Origin: Polyangium fumosum
GTDB taxonomy: Bacteria > Myxococcota_A > Polyangia > Polyangiales > Polyangiaceae
Assembly (NCBI RefSeq): GCF_005144585.1
Contig: NZ_SSMQ01000038.1
Span: forward strand, 1-64,000
Direction of reading: 5' to 3'
DNA: 64,000 bases
This document shows, one piece after another, positions 42,505 through 55,109 of the stretch. Each line of letters starts with the position of its first letter. Positions within the stretch are counted from its first letter, which is position 1. A program made the position numbers and the translations under genes. The notes below the pieces were generated by a model. It ran no database searches. It worked only from the letters and a program-made list of their open reading frames with translations, and had not been told where the DNA came from.

Positions 42505-43548
42505 TTATTTCGGGACTTCGCTCGACGGGATCCAGAAGCCGCCGTCGTCGGGCGGGACGATCCCAAGGTGCTTCGGCAGGACGTTCGTCCAGCCTGCGAC
42601 CGTCTCGAGCACGTAGATCTCGGTATCCGCCTCGATCACGCCGATCGGCTTCGCCTTGTCGTCGCGCTTGGCGCGGATCGGGATCTCCTTGGAGGCGCGC
42701 ACGAGGGGCGGGGGCTTGTCGAACGTGAGCTGCGCGCCGGCGATCTGCGTCGTGGGCGGGATGTACTGGTCCTGCATCTCGCCCTTCTTCAGCGGGTCGA
42801 GATCACGCAGGCGCGCCCACGCGTCGATGGTGAGATCGCTGCGCGACATCACGTGCACGAAGCCGAGCTTCATCTCCGTGCTCCAGAAGAGCTGCCCCGC
42901 GCCCTCCATCATGTCGAGCGAGAGGACGACGTCGCCGTTCGGCTTGTCGAAGAGCTCGATCTTCTGCTTCTTGGTCATGTACCCGCGGCCATTGCCGGGG
43001 ACCTCGAACGGCGACACGGTGCCCTTCGCGAGGACGAACGCGTCGCAAGGCGCCGTCGCCCGCACGCTCTGGTTCAACGTGCCGCCGATCGGGATCTCCA
43101 CGGTGAGCGAGTTGAGGCTGGCCTTGACGAGCTTCACCTTTTGCGCGCTCGCGATCCAGACGTGCCCGCCGTAGACCGAGATATCGCGCGTCGTAAAGAG
43201 CGAGATGTCCGCGGGCGCGACGTACCCTTCGAGCCGCATCGCGCCGCTGCCTGCGGAGGTCGCGAGCCGCGCTCGACCGGCCGCGGGGTCGAACGGGATC
43301 TCGCTCAGCGTCATCGGGATGTACGCGCCGGTCAGCGTGGCGATGAGGTTGCCGCCGCTCGACGCGTCGAAGAGTTTGGTGTTCTTGGAGGGAGGGTAGG
43401 TGCCTTTGATCGAGCAGGTGGGCGCTGTGACCGTGGGCTCCGCTGCTGCCGCAGCCTCGTCCGCGTGGGCCGCGGGCGCGCCGCCAGCTCCGGCGAGCAG
43501 CCAGAGACCGACGAGAGCCCCACCCCATGCTAAGAATCCACGTTTCAT
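42505..43548 (-). CDS. Exported protein of unknown function with SH3-like C-terminus
   Basis: A 347-residue protein with a signal peptide ending near AAHADE. The middle is beta-rich, with internal similarity around YVAPADISLFTTRDISVYGGHVWIASAQ. The C-terminus (PIRAKRDDKAKPIGVIEADTEIYVLETVAGWTNVLP) looks like a bacterial SH3 domain. ATG 43548 is supported by GGGGAGA just upstream. It lies 45 bases upstream of the HEAT-repeat gene, so they may be co-transcribed. Confidence 0.72.
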   Translation of the reverse strand: MKRGFLAWGGALVGLWLLAGAGGAPAAHADEAAAAAEPTVTAPTCSIKGTYPPSKNTKLFDASSGGNLIATLTGAYIPMTLSEIPFDPAAGRARLATSAGSGAMRLEGYVAPADISLFTTRDISVYGGHVWIASAQKVKLVKASLNSLTVEIPIGGTLNQSVRATAPCDAFVLAKGTVSPFEVPGNGRGYMTKKQKIELFDKPNGDVVLSLDMMEGAGQLFWSTEMKLGFVHVMSRSDLTIDAWARLRDLDPLKKGEMQDQYIPPTTQIAGAQLTFDKPPPLVRASKEIPIRAKRDDKAKPIGVIEADTEIYVLETVAGWTNVLPKHLGIVPPDDGGFWIPSSEVPK

Positions 43549-43622
43549 GTCCGTCTCCCCAGTGCGAGTTTCAGCCGAGTCGGATGCAGGGAAATGACAC
43601 GAAGGACGCAACCGAGCGAAGG

Positions 43623-44531
43623 ATGATGCAACCCGTCGAGCTTTCGTTTGCTTCCCCACGGAAGCTGCCCAAAGCCAAGGATCTCCGCGGAAATGTGGCG
43701 GTCCTGGACATCGCCTTCGCCTCGGAGGCGGGGGGCAAGAGCTTCGAGACGGTGACGTTGCCGTTCATCGAGGCGCTCGGATCGCGGCTTCGTGCCTGGG
43801 TCGATCACCACGATAGCCTGCACCACGCGCGGTACGTCGAGGACGCGCGATTCGTGCTTTCCACGAAGGCCGAGCACGGCGCCTGCCCGGAGATGATCAC
43901 GCCCGAGGTCGTGGCGCGCGCCGGTCGCATCGACACGCTCGTCTGCCACGTGGATTTCGACGGCCTGGCGAGCGGGGCCAAGTGGCTGCGCGGCGGCGAG
44001 GAGCCGTATCCGGGCTGCGATGCAGACGCGCGGGCGATCGACACACGGATCGGCACGCCAGGCCCGATCGCGCAGCGCATCGATCGGGCGCTCCGCGCGC
44101 GGCCGCGGGATCACGCGCTCTTCGGGCTCATCGTGCGGCACCTCGCGACGGGTCTCACCGACGCGTCGCTCTGGCAGCCGATCGACGCCGCCGGCGCAGA
44201 GCTCGCGCCGCTCGAAGCCGAATCGCGTAGGCTCGCGAAGTCGTTCGAACGTGTCGAGCCCGGGATCGTGATCGTCGACGCGACGTCGCGGCGAGGCCCA
44301 TACGACAAGACGTTGCTGCTCCTCGTCGGGCAGGAGCGGGCGAGCGTGTCGGCCGTGATCGACGGGGACAACGTGACGTTCGCGGCCGCGTTCGACAGCG
44401 GGATCAACTTCCTGGAGAAGTTCGGGATCTCCGGCGGCATGCCGACCGTCGTGTCGATCCACCGATCGAAGCTCGGCTCGGCGCTCGAAGCGCTCGGCGT
44501 GAAGCCGGCGGAAGCGTCGCGCTTCGCCTAG
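43623..44531 (+). CDS. DHH-like phosphoesterase-related protein with unusual motif order
   Basis: A 302-residue cytoplasmic protein. It contains AVLDIAFAS, then WVDHHDS (the DHH motif) and, further on, VCHVDFDGLASGAKWL, which looks like the first metal motif of the DHH family. In known DHH enzymes the HxDxDG motif comes first, so the order seems permuted. A C-terminal domain includes VDATSRRGPYDKTLLLL. Tandem ATGs at 43623 and 43626 follow GAAGG; ATG 43584 is another choice. Its stop TAG shares CTAG with the stop of the convergent ROK gene. Substrate unknown. Confidence 0.7.
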   Translation: MMQPVELSFASPRKLPKAKDLRGNVAVLDIAFASEAGGKSFETVTLPFIEALGSRLRAWVDHHDSLHHARYVEDARFVLSTKAEHGACPEMITPEVVARAGRIDTLVCHVDFDGLASGAKWLRGGEEPYPGCDADARAIDTRIGTPGPIAQRIDRALRARPRDHALFGLIVRHLATGLTDASLWQPIDAAGAELAPLEAESRRLAKSFERVEPGIVIVDATSRRGPYDKTLLLLVGQERASVSAVIDGDNVTFAAAFDSGINFLEKFGISGGMPTVVSIHRSKLGSALEALGVKPAEASRFA

Positions 44532-45442
44532 ATCGCCAGCAAGGCCGCGCCGATCACGCCCGCGCTGTCGCCGAGTTCGTTCTTCAGGATCGGCGTGCGG
44601 AGCTCGTCGTTGAACACGAGCGCGGCCACGCGATCGCGGCCCTCGTCGTAGAGAACGTTCAGGTTCGAAAGGCCGCCGCCGAGGACGATGGCGCTCGGAT
44701 CAACGATGTCGATCACGTTCGCGAGGCCGCGGGCAAACGCTTCGAGAAACCCCTCGATCGCAGCCGCGGCGTGAGGATCCTCGGCGCGGCGCGCGGCGAT
44801 CTCGGAGGCCGAAAGGGGGCGGCCCGCGCGGCGCGTATAGTCCGCCTCGACGGCGGGCCCGCTCGCGAAGAGCTCGAGGCAGCCGCGATGCCCGCAGTAG
44901 CAGACAGGCCCGCGGTCAGGGAACACGGCGTGGTGGCCCCACTCGCCGGCGATGCCGTGTTCGCCCGGCCAAACCTGCCCGCGGAGGACGAGGGCGCCGC
45001 CCACGCCGGTCCCGAGGATCACGCCGAAGACGACGCCGCCCACGTGCGCGGAGGCCGCGCCGAGCCGCGCCTCGGCGAGCGCGAAACAGTTCGCGTCGTT
45101 GTCGAAGACGATCGATCGATCCAGGAAGCGCTCGAGATCCGCGCGAAAAGGGCGGCCGTTGAGGCAGATCGTGTTCGAGTTCTTCACGAGGCCCGCGCCC
45201 GTCACGCCGCCCGGCATGCCCACGCCGAGCGGGATCGTCTTCACGTCGACGTTCGCTTCCGCAGCGACGTCGTGCACGAGCGCCGCGACGGCTTCGAGGA
45301 TGCCCTCGTAGCCACGCTCGCGCGGCGTCGGGACACGTCGGCGAAGGTCCACGGCCGGCGCGTCTTTCTCCGCCTCCCGGAGCACGACGGCCTCGATCTT
45401 CGTGCCGCCCAGATCCACCCCGATCGCGATCGGCTGGCGCAT
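44528..45442 (-). CDS. ROK family sugar kinase (glucokinase type)
   Basis: A 304-residue kinase of the ROK family, probably phosphorylating glucose or a related sugar. The phosphate loop GVDLGGTKIEAVVL opens the protein and GVGMPGGV follows. The sugar-binding core is FDNDANCFALAEA, and the zinc motif CYCGHRGCLE matches the ROK CxCGxxGCxE signature, with H in EWGHH upstream. ATG 45442 begins the conserved part; a frame start at 45478 is possible. The stop overlaps the convergent DHH-like gene by two bases. Confidence 0.88.
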   Translation of the reverse strand: MRQPIAIGVDLGGTKIEAVVLREAEKDAPAVDLRRRVPTPRERGYEGILEAVAALVHDVAAEANVDVKTIPLGVGMPGGVTGAGLVKNSNTICLNGRPFRADLERFLDRSIVFDNDANCFALAEARLGAASAHVGGVVFGVILGTGVGGALVLRGQVWPGEHGIAGEWGHHAVFPDRGPVCYCGHRGCLELFASGPAVEADYTRRAGRPLSASEIAARRAEDPHAAAAIEGFLEAFARGLANVIDIVDPSAIVLGGGLSNLNVLYDEGRDRVAALVFNDELRTPILKNELGDSAGVIGAALLAI

Positions 45443-45522
45443 GCCGGGGGTGTACCCGCAGGGCCGCGCCGCGTCCATGATGCGCCCGAGAAGACCGGTT
45501 CCATGCGAGCATCCCGCCGCCC

Positions 45523-46779
45523 GTGACGAACGCGCCCAGCCCCTTCGCCTCCCCTGCCCTTTCGCGACCCCACGCCTGGGCCCTCGCGCTCACCGCGACC
45601 CTGACGATGGCCGTCAGCTACGTCGATCGCCAGGCCCTCGCCGCGCTCGCGCCGACCGTCTCGAAGGTCTTCGACCTCTCGGACGCGCAGTACGGCTGGC
45701 TCGTCTCGGCCTTCTCGGTCGCCTACCTCGCGGGCGCTCCGTTCGCAGGCTGGCTCGTCGATCACCTCGGCGCGCGTCGGGGCCTGCTTGGCGCCGTCGT
45801 CGCGTGGTCGCTCGTCGCCGCCGCGCACGCGCTCGTGCCGAGTTATGCGGGCCTGCTCTTCTTGCGCATCGCCCTCGGCCTCACCGAATCCCCTTCGTTC
45901 CCCGGCGCGGCGCAGACCATCCAGCGCGTGCTCCCGCCGGCCGATCGCGCCCGCGGCTTCGGGTTCCTGTTCACGGGCAGCTCCCTCGGCGCCATCGTCG
46001 CGCCGCAACTCGCGCCGTTCCTGGAGAAGAACTGGGGCCTTCGGATCGCGTTCCTCGGCACGGCGATCGTGGGGCTCGCGTGGGTGCCGCTCTGGCTCCT
46101 GCTCGCGTGGCGGAGCCCGGCGCGCGAGGTGCTCGACGCGGCGCCCACGGCCTCGGGAAAACGCCCGAGCGCGCGGTTGGTCGTGACGCACCCCGCGGTG
46201 CTGCGCGCTACGCTCGCGATCCTGGCGTCGGCGCCCGCGATCGGGTTCCTGCTCAATTGGGGCTCCAAATATCTCGTGGCGTCGCACCACATCGCGCAGG
46301 CGAACGTGGGTCCGTACCTCGTGATCCCGCTCGTCCTCTTCGACGCCGGCTCGATCCTCTTCGGCCACTTCGCCAGCGTGCGCGCCCGATCCCGCGTGGA
46401 CGGCGCGCCCGATCGTGTCCTCTTCGCCGTCGCGACGCTCTTCGCGCTCATCACGGCGGCGACGCCGTTCGGCCGCACGCCGGTCGAGTCGATGGTGCTC
46501 GGCGGCCTCGGCCTCGCCGGCGGCGGCGGGATCTTCGCGCTGCTCACGGCGGACATGCTCGCGCGTGTCTCGCCCTCGGTCGCCTCGGCGGCGAGCGGCG
46601 TCGCGGCGGCCGCGCAGTCGATCGCGTACATCGTCACGGCCCCGATCGTGGGCAAGCTGATCGACACGTCGGGCAGCTACACGCTGCCCTTTCTCGTGGT
46701 GGGAGTGTGGATCTTGCCGGGGTGCATCGCGTGGCTCGCGTGGTCGCCGCCCGCGGTGGAGGGATCGGATCGGCCCTAG
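45523..46779 (+). CDS. Major facilitator superfamily transporter
   Basis: A 418-residue transporter with 12 membrane segments. The start AVSYVDRQALAALAP and the motif GWLVDHLGARRGLLG between helices 2 and 3 place it in the MFS. The LTESPSFPGAAQTIQRVLPPADRARGFG region (its ends LTES and ARGFG) resembles the anion:cation symporter branch, which carries sugar acids and similar organic anions. It starts at GTG 45523, divergent from the ROK kinase with 80 bases between, so a shared sugar theme is possible but unproven. Confidence 0.85.
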   Translation: MTNAPSPFASPALSRPHAWALALTATLTMAVSYVDRQALAALAPTVSKVFDLSDAQYGWLVSAFSVAYLAGAPFAGWLVDHLGARRGLLGAVVAWSLVAAAHALVPSYAGLLFLRIALGLTESPSFPGAAQTIQRVLPPADRARGFGFLFTGSSLGAIVAPQLAPFLEKNWGLRIAFLGTAIVGLAWVPLWLLLAWRSPAREVLDAAPTASGKRPSARLVVTHPAVLRATLAILASAPAIGFLLNWGSKYLVASHHIAQANVGPYLVIPLVLFDAGSILFGHFASVRARSRVDGAPDRVLFAVATLFALITAATPFGRTPVESMVLGGLGLAGGGGIFALLTADMLARVSPSVASAASGVAAAAQSIAYIVTAPIVGKLIDTSGSYTLPFLVVGVWILPGCIAWLAWSPPAVEGSDRP

Positions 46780-46784
46780 GAGCC

Positions 46785-47396
46785 TCAGAGACGGAGCGAG
46801 TAGAACTCGACGACCCGCTGCACGTCGACCGGGAACAACGCCGACGTGGAATCCGGCATCGCCGCGACCTTGGCGCTGAACGTGCCCTTGTCGACGTTCA
46901 ACCACGACGCATGCAGGATCGTCTCGTCCGCGATCGCGGCGAGCACGTGCGGGTTTTTCCAGACCTTGGGCACGAGCGAAATCGTCTGCCCCTGGTTGAC
47001 CCGGAACGAGGCGACGTCGACGCGTTGCCCGTTGACGTGCACGAAGCCATGGCAGACGAGCTGCCGCGCGGCGGGAATCGTGCGCGCGAAACCCGCGCGG
47101 AACACGACGTTGTCGAGGCGTCGCTCGAGCAACTCGATGAGTTTCTCGCCGGGCGCGGCCTTGCTTCGCCCGGCTTCGACCATGAGGCGCCGGAGCTGGA
47201 CCTCGCTGACGCCGTAGCCAAACCGAAGCTTTTGCTTCTCGATCAGGCGGACCTTGTACTCGGAGAGCTTGTGCCGCGCCTGCCCGTGCTGGCCGGGCGG
47301 GTACGGACGTCGCTCGATCTTCTTGCGCGAAAATCCCGGCAGATCGCAGCCCAGGGCGCGCATCACGCGAACGCGGGGACCTGTGTAACGACTCAT
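46785..47396 (-). CDS. rpsD: Ribosomal protein S4, cysteine-poor (zinc-free) form
   Basis: A 203-residue S4, the 16S rRNA-binding protein that nucleates 30S assembly. It starts MSRYTGPRVRVMRALGCDL and has the S4 RNA-binding domain around LERRLDNVVFRAGFARTIPAARQLVCHGFVHVNG. Zinc-binding S4 proteins have four Cys in the first 35 residues; here only Cys17 is present, so this is a C- form. Such paralogues are made when zinc is scarce. The gene stands alone, away from the usual rpsK-rpsD-rpoA operon, with a Zur-like operator overlapping its promoter. The predicted transcript begins about four bases before ATG 47396, so it may be leaderless. Confidence 0.93.
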   Translation of the reverse strand: MSRYTGPRVRVMRALGCDLPGFSRKKIERRPYPPGQHGQARHKLSEYKVRLIEKQKLRFGYGVSEVQLRRLMVEAGRSKAAPGEKLIELLERRLDNVVFRAGFARTIPAARQLVCHGFVHVNGQRVDVASFRVNQGQTISLVPKVWKNPHVLAAIADETILHASWLNVDKGTFSAKVAAMPDSTSALFPVDVQRVVEFYSLRL

Positions 47397-47406
47397 GGGG
47401 ACGGAA

Positions 47407-50639
<3,233 letters not shown>

Positions 50640-50660
50640 CCGATCGGCGCACGACGCTGT

Positions 50661-51260
50661 TCAGCCCCTCCAGGTTCGACAGACACGTCGGATCTCGTCG
50701 ATGCAGGCTTTGAGCGAAGGCTCATTTTTCGCGGCGCGATACAGGTCCATCACCCTCACGATGTCGCTCGCAAACTCGGCGCCACCAAGCGTCACCGGAT
50801 GCCCTGCTTCGCGGAGCGCATCGATGAACTGCTGCTTGTAGACATCCCTCTCGCATTTTCTCTTCCGCGGGAACACGCGCACATCGAGCTCCTGCACGAG
50901 GGTCTGCGGATCCGCCATGTACCAGCGCTCGATGTGCGGATCCGGGCATGCGAGGACGACATAAGGGAAGTGTCCGGTCATGAGCTCGTCAGCGATCTCC
51001 TTGCGCGCCCCATCCCAGCCCTTGCAGTTGGCGTCGATCGCGATAACCGCGAGGTCCGTCGCCTCTCCCCCTTGCTTGACGATCACCCGCTGGAATGTGC
51101 GAAGCTCACGCAATACCTGTCCGTGGCCACCACGGGCAGACGCCGTCTTCACATCCACTTCTATGCCCGCCTCGGAACAGAGTCGAATGGTTAGCGCACG
51201 CAGAAACCCTTCGTGACCCACGTCTTCTGCGAACAAGCGCACGACACGCCGTTCACCCAT
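50661..51260 (-). CDS. TOPRIM-like (DUF4276-type) protein, putative defence effector
   Basis: A 199-residue protein. The start VVRLFAEDVGHEGFLRAL and the later DLAVIAIDANCKGWD look like a TOPRIM-type acidic site (E, then D-x-N), as in DUF4276 and related nuclease-like families. The middle holds VVLACPDPHIERWYMAD. It overlaps the upstream AAA ATPase gene by eight bases. ATPase plus TOPRIM pairs (OLD-, Gabija- and PARIS-type) act against phages, often by abortive infection; that function here is inferred. GC content falls to about 57-58 % in sampled lines of the pair. Confidence 0.7.
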   Translation of the reverse strand: MGERRVVRLFAEDVGHEGFLRALTIRLCSEAGIEVDVKTASARGGHGQVLRELRTFQRVIVKQGGEATDLAVIAIDANCKGWDGARKEIADELMTGHFPYVVLACPDPHIERWYMADPQTLVQELDVRVFPRKRKCERDVYKQQFIDALREAGHPVTLGGAEFASDIVRVMDLYRAAKNEPSLKACIDEIRRVCRTWRG

Positions 51261-52515
51261 CGAAGAGCCCTCGTACGAGAAGCCCTTCGATCCATACATC
51301 CTCATCCTTCGCGGTCAGGGCATCTCGAATCTCGGGATCCTGAAACAGAGGCCCCAGCGGATTGAATGGCTCGAATCGGCTCCGACCCTCGTCGCGCGTC
51401 ACCTGGATCAGGCGCACGTCACGCGGCCGCTGCCAAGCTATGCGAAGCGCGGCCGCACAAAACAGCGGCGAGTGCGTCGTGACGATCACCTGGCGGCGCT
51501 CCTTGCTGCCGAGAGCGAGAGAGCCGAGGAGCTGCGCAATGAGCTCCACCCTCCGCGGGTGAACTCCGTTCTCCGGCTCCTCGAAGGCGACGACAGATCC
51601 TGTCCACGGGTTCGTCGCTACGCACGCGAGGGCCAACACCCGCAGCGTCCCTTCAGAGATCACCCGCGAGGAATACGCCGTTCCGTTCTGCTTGATCTCC
51701 ACGTCCAGGACCCCGCGCCGAGGGTCGAGATCCACGCTCAGGTCATCGACCGATGGGATGACCGTACAGAGGGATCGCTTGACCGAGGCAAATACCTTCG
51801 GATTCTCAGCCTTGAGCCTGTAAAGGAACGGCGCGAGATCCTCGCCCAGAGGCCCGATATCATCAACCTCCTGGGGAGCGCGCGCGGCGCGCATGGCGAC
51901 GCGCGGATCCAGGTAATAGGCACGCATCGACGACAGCAATGCTCGCGCCCTGCTGAGCGCGGGATACTCATTCCCCGAGTATCGCCGATTCGACAGTTGC
52001 GTGTGATTCTGGCCCGCTTCCTCCTCCCACCACGATTCGCGCGACTTCCTCTTTCGTCGAACCACGACCATTCGAGAGGATGGATCCAGACTGATATCGG
52101 GGTCCCTCACCAACGTTCCGCTCCTGCCCTTTTGCGATAGCCGCTCGTCACGCACGGAGAGCGCACCAGACTGCGGAGCGATGCCAATCTCTACTTCATA
52201 TCCAAGGATACCCTCCTCATCCCGCAAATCCGCTCTCAACCGGAACGTGGGTGGATCGTCAGCGGTCCGCGCCAGCAACGCAGGGAGACCTCCCTGCGGG
52301 AAAGTGAAGGATTCGAGCGGGAGCCCTCGAACGGGCGGGCCCAGAGCCTCGGCCACGGTGTTCGCCGTGGCAAGACGCGAGAGCACCTGGAGCGCGTCGA
52401 TCAGGTTGCTCTTGCCAGCCGTGTTGGGACCAAAGACGACCGTAAGCGGCGCAAGCTCGATTGGCCCCACGTCCGCCAGGGACTTGAAGCCGCGCACGCC
52501 CAGGCTCTTCAACAT
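51253..52515 (-). CDS. AAA (RecF/OLD-like, AAA_21) ATPase, putative defence partner
   Basis: A 420-residue ABC-type AAA ATPase of the kind found in OLD/PARIS-like systems. Walker A is VVFGPNTAGKSNLIDAL, the signature is VISEGTLRVLALA, Walker B is VVAFEEPENGVHPRR, and VTTHSPLF is the switch His. The insert between the Walker motifs holds a basic KRKSRESWWEE segment. It is translated with the TOPRIM-like protein by overlap. The pair is an insertion between the chromosomal degT and icd genes, with lower GC and less biased codon use than its neighbours, signs of transfer. Confidence 0.82.
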   Translation of the reverse strand: MLKSLGVRGFKSLADVGPIELAPLTVVFGPNTAGKSNLIDALQVLSRLATANTVAEALGPPVRGLPLESFTFPQGGLPALLARTADDPPTFRLRADLRDEEGILGYEVEIGIAPQSGALSVRDERLSQKGRSGTLVRDPDISLDPSSRMVVVRRKRKSRESWWEEEAGQNHTQLSNRRYSGNEYPALSRARALLSSMRAYYLDPRVAMRAARAPQEVDDIGPLGEDLAPFLYRLKAENPKVFASVKRSLCTVIPSVDDLSVDLDPRRGVLDVEIKQNGTAYSSRVISEGTLRVLALACVATNPWTGSVVAFEEPENGVHPRRVELIAQLLGSLALGSKERRQVIVTTHSPLFCAAALRIAWQRPRDVRLIQVTRDEGRSRFEPFNPLGPLFQDPEIRDALTAKDEDVWIEGLLVRGLFDG

Positions 52516-52543
52516 CGGTATATCTCGCCCCCAGAACTCCAGC

Positions 52544-52573
52544 GCCCCCCACTCCCGCGAGAGCGGGGGGGGC
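52544..52573 (-). terminator. GC-rich hairpin between icd and the ATPase cassette
   Basis: GCCCCCC (52544-52550) can pair with the G-run and final C at 52567-52573; an inner CTC/GAG pairing adds stability. It lies just after the icd stop on the minus strand. No T-run follows, so the strength is uncertain. Confidence 0.4.
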
Positions 52574-52590
52574 CGGGGTTCGTCACGCGT

Positions 52591-53985
52591 TCAGCCCATG
52601 TGCGCGATGATCGCGTCACCGAACTCGGAGCACTTCACCTCTTTCGCGCCCTCCATGAGGCGCGCGAAGTCGTAGGTCACGGTCTTCGCGCCGATCGCGC
52701 CGTCCATGCCCTTGTTGATGAGGTCCGCGGCCTCGACCCAGCCCATGTGCCGCAGCATCATCTCGCCCGACAGGATGACCGAGCCGGGGTTCACCTTGTC
52801 GAGGTTCGCGTACTTCGGCGCCGTGCCGTGCGTGGCCTCGAAGACCGCGTGGCCCGTCACGTAGTTGATGTTGCCGCCCGGCGCGATGCCAATGCCGCCG
52901 ATCTGCGCCGCGAGCGCGTCCGAGAGGTAATCGCCGTTGAGGTTCAACGTCGCGATCACATCGAAATCACGCGGCCGCGTCAGCACCTGCTGGAGCGTGA
53001 TGTCCGCGATCGAGTCCTTGACGCGGAGCATCTTCTTCCACTTGCCGCCGCCGTGCGTGTCCCAGAGCTTGAGCGCCTCCTCGACCTCGGCGCGGAACTC
53101 CGCCTGCATGTCCGGCGGCGCCATGTCGTAGCCAGGCTCGATCTCCTTGGCGTTCTGCTCGACCGTGATCTCCGGGTTCTTCTCCTTGTTCCCGAGGATC
53201 CACGTCTCGCGCTCCGTCACGACCTTGTCCCGGAAATCGTGCTGCGCGAGCGAATAGCCCCACGCCTTGAACGCGCCTTCCGTGAACTTCATGATGTTGC
53301 CCTTGTGCACGAACGTGACGCTCTTCCGGTTGAACCGGAGGGCGTAGTCGATCGCGCCGCGCACCAGGCGCTCCGTGCCCTCGCGGCTCACCGGCTTGAT
53401 GCCGATGCCGCTCGTGCCCGGGAAGCGGATGTTCTTCACTCCCATCTCGTTCTGGAGGAAGTCGATCACCTTCTTCGCCTGCGGGCTCTCCGCCTCCCAC
53501 TCGATGCCGGCGTAGATGTCCTCCGTGTTCTCACGGAAGATCACCATGTCGACCGCGCCCGGATCCTTCACCGGCGAGGGAACGCCCTTGTACCAGCGCA
53601 CCGGGCGCAGGCAGACGTAGAGGTCGAGCATCTGCCGCAGCGCCACGTTGAGCGAACGGATGCCCTTGCCGATCGGGGTCGTCAGCGGGCCCTTGATGCC
53701 CACGAGGAACTGGCGATACGCCTCCACCGTGCCCTGGGGGAGCCACTCGCCGAACGTGTTGAACGCCTTCTCGCCCGCGTACACCTCGTACCAGGCGATC
53801 TTCTTCTTGCCGCCGTACGCCTTCTCCACGGCCGCATCGAGCACGCGCTGGCTCGCCCGCCAGATGTCGGGCCCGGTGCCATCGCCTTCGATGAACGGGA
53901 TGATGGGTTGGTCCGGCACCTGGAGCTGGCCGGACGAGGACATCGTGATCGCTTCGCCCGCAGTGGGCTTCGGGAACTCGCGCAT
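52591..53985 (-). CDS. icd: NADP-dependent isocitrate dehydrogenase
   Basis: A 464-residue enzyme of the tricarboxylic acid cycle that converts isocitrate to 2-oxoglutarate. It has [13 protein letters not shown], the substrate motif [25 protein letters not shown] (ends GIRSLN and RPVRWY) with the phosphorylatable serine, and [55 protein letters not shown] and [11 protein letters not shown] follow. The length and motifs match the bacterial homodimeric form. It begins at ATG 53985, divergent from the SurA-like gene. Confidence 0.95.
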   Translation of the reverse strand: MREFPKPTAGEAITMSSSGQLQVPDQPIIPFIEGDGTGPDIWRASQRVLDAAVEKAYGGKKKIAWYEVYAGEKAFNTFGEWLPQGTVEAYRQFLVGIKGPLTTPIGKGIRSLNVALRQMLDLYVCLRPVRWYKGVPSPVKDPGAVDMVIFRENTEDIYAGIEWEAESPQAKKVIDFLQNEMGVKNIRFPGTSGIGIKPVSREGTERLVRGAIDYALRFNRKSVTFVHKGNIMKFTEGAFKAWGYSLAQHDFRDKVVTERETWILGNKEKNPEITVEQNAKEIEPGYDMAPPDMQAEFRAEVEEALKLWDTHGGGKWKKMLRVKDSIADITLQQVLTRPRDFDVIATLNLNGDYLSDALAAQIGGIGIAPGGNINYVTGHAVFEATHGTAPKYANLDKVNPGSVILSGEMMLRHMGWVEAADLINKGMDGAIGAKTVTYDFARLMEGAKEVKCSEFGDAIIAHMG

Positions 53986-54089
53986 GGCGGCGCAATAAAC
54001 CAGGGCGACGGCTGCCGCAACGGGGACGGACGATCTCGGGTGATTCGCTCGCGGACCCCCGGCCGCACTTGTGCTACGTCGTGCCCGGC

Positions 54090-55106
54090 ATGCGCTCTCG
54101 TCAAAGGCTCGTCGCTCTGGGTCTCGTCCTCGCCGCCGCGCTCGCCCAGCAGCCGGCCGAAGCCATCGTGGTCGAGCGGATCGTCGCCGTCGTGGGCGAC
54201 GAACCCATCCTGCTCTCGGAGCTCCGCGCCCGCGCCAAGCCCTTCCTCCTGCAGGTCCAGCAACGCGTGCGCCCCGGCGCCGAGCAGGCCGCCGCGGAGT
54301 CGCAGGTATTCAAGGACATGCTCGAGACGATGATCGATCAACGCCTCGAAGCGCAGGCCGCCGAGCGCGCAGGCATCACGGTCACGCCCGACGAGGTCGA
54401 AAACGCCTTCCGCAACATCGCGAACGCCCAGGGGATCTCGACGGCCGAGCTCTTCCGCGAGGCGAAGGCGCGCTCGGGCCTGACGGAGCAGGAATACCGC
54501 GACGAGATCCGGCGGCAGATCCTCGAAGGCAAGATGCTGCAGCTCCGCGTGAAGGGGCGCGTGCGCATCACCGAGGACGACGTGAAGGCGACGTACGAGC
54601 GCACGTTGCGCGACGAGCGCAAGCGCCGGGACTACCGCCCCTCGTGGATCGTGCTGCAGATCATGCCGGGATCGAGCCCCGAGGCGATCGCCGAGCGAAA
54701 GAAGCTCGCGGCCGAGATCGTGACCCGCGCGCGGGCAGGGGAAGACTTCGCGGCGCTCGCGCGCGCCTACTCGGACGAGGCGAACACGCGCGATGCGGGC
54801 GGCGACCTCGGGATCCGCGCCCCGATCGGCTCGCCCCAGACCCAGCAGGGCCAGCGCCCGGCGCTCTCGCCCGAGTTCGAGAACGCGGTGATGCCGCTCG
54901 AACCGGGGCAGGTCAGCGACGTGATCGAGATGGAGAAGGGCCTCGTGATCATGAAGCTCATCTCGCGCCAGCCCTCCCGGTACACGACGTACGAGGCGGC
55001 CAAGGGCGAGATGGTGCAGCGCCTTCAGACGGAGATCCTCGAGAAGGCGAAGCGCAAGTGGCTCGACGAGCTGAAGAAGCGCACGCACCTCGACGTGCGC
55101 TTGTAG
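54090..55106 (+). CDS. SurA-like periplasmic peptidyl-prolyl isomerase/chaperone
   Basis: A 338-residue exported protein with a signal peptide ending near AEAIV. The SurA N-terminal helical chaperone domain follows ([26 protein letters not shown], then [28 protein letters not shown]). One parvulin domain is present ([23 protein letters not shown] with the acidic and GG features, and [16 protein letters not shown]). SurA guides outer-membrane proteins; this version has one isomerase domain instead of two. Its stop lies three bases from that of the convergent SPFH gene. Confidence 0.88.
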   Translation: MRSRQRLVALGLVLAAALAQQPAEAIVVERIVAVVGDEPILLSELRARAKPFLLQVQQRVRPGAEQAAAESQVFKDMLETMIDQRLEAQAAERAGITVTPDEVENAFRNIANAQGISTAELFREAKARSGLTEQEYRDEIRRQILEGKMLQLRVKGRVRITEDDVKATYERTLRDERKRRDYRPSWIVLQIMPGSSPEAIAERKKLAAEIVTRARAGEDFAALARAYSDEANTRDAGGDLGIRAPIGSPQTQQGQRPALSPEFENAVMPLEPGQVSDVIEMEKGLVIMKLISRQPSRYTTYEAAKGEMVQRLQTEILEKAKRKWLDELKKRTHLDVRL

Positions 55107-55109
55107 CCT

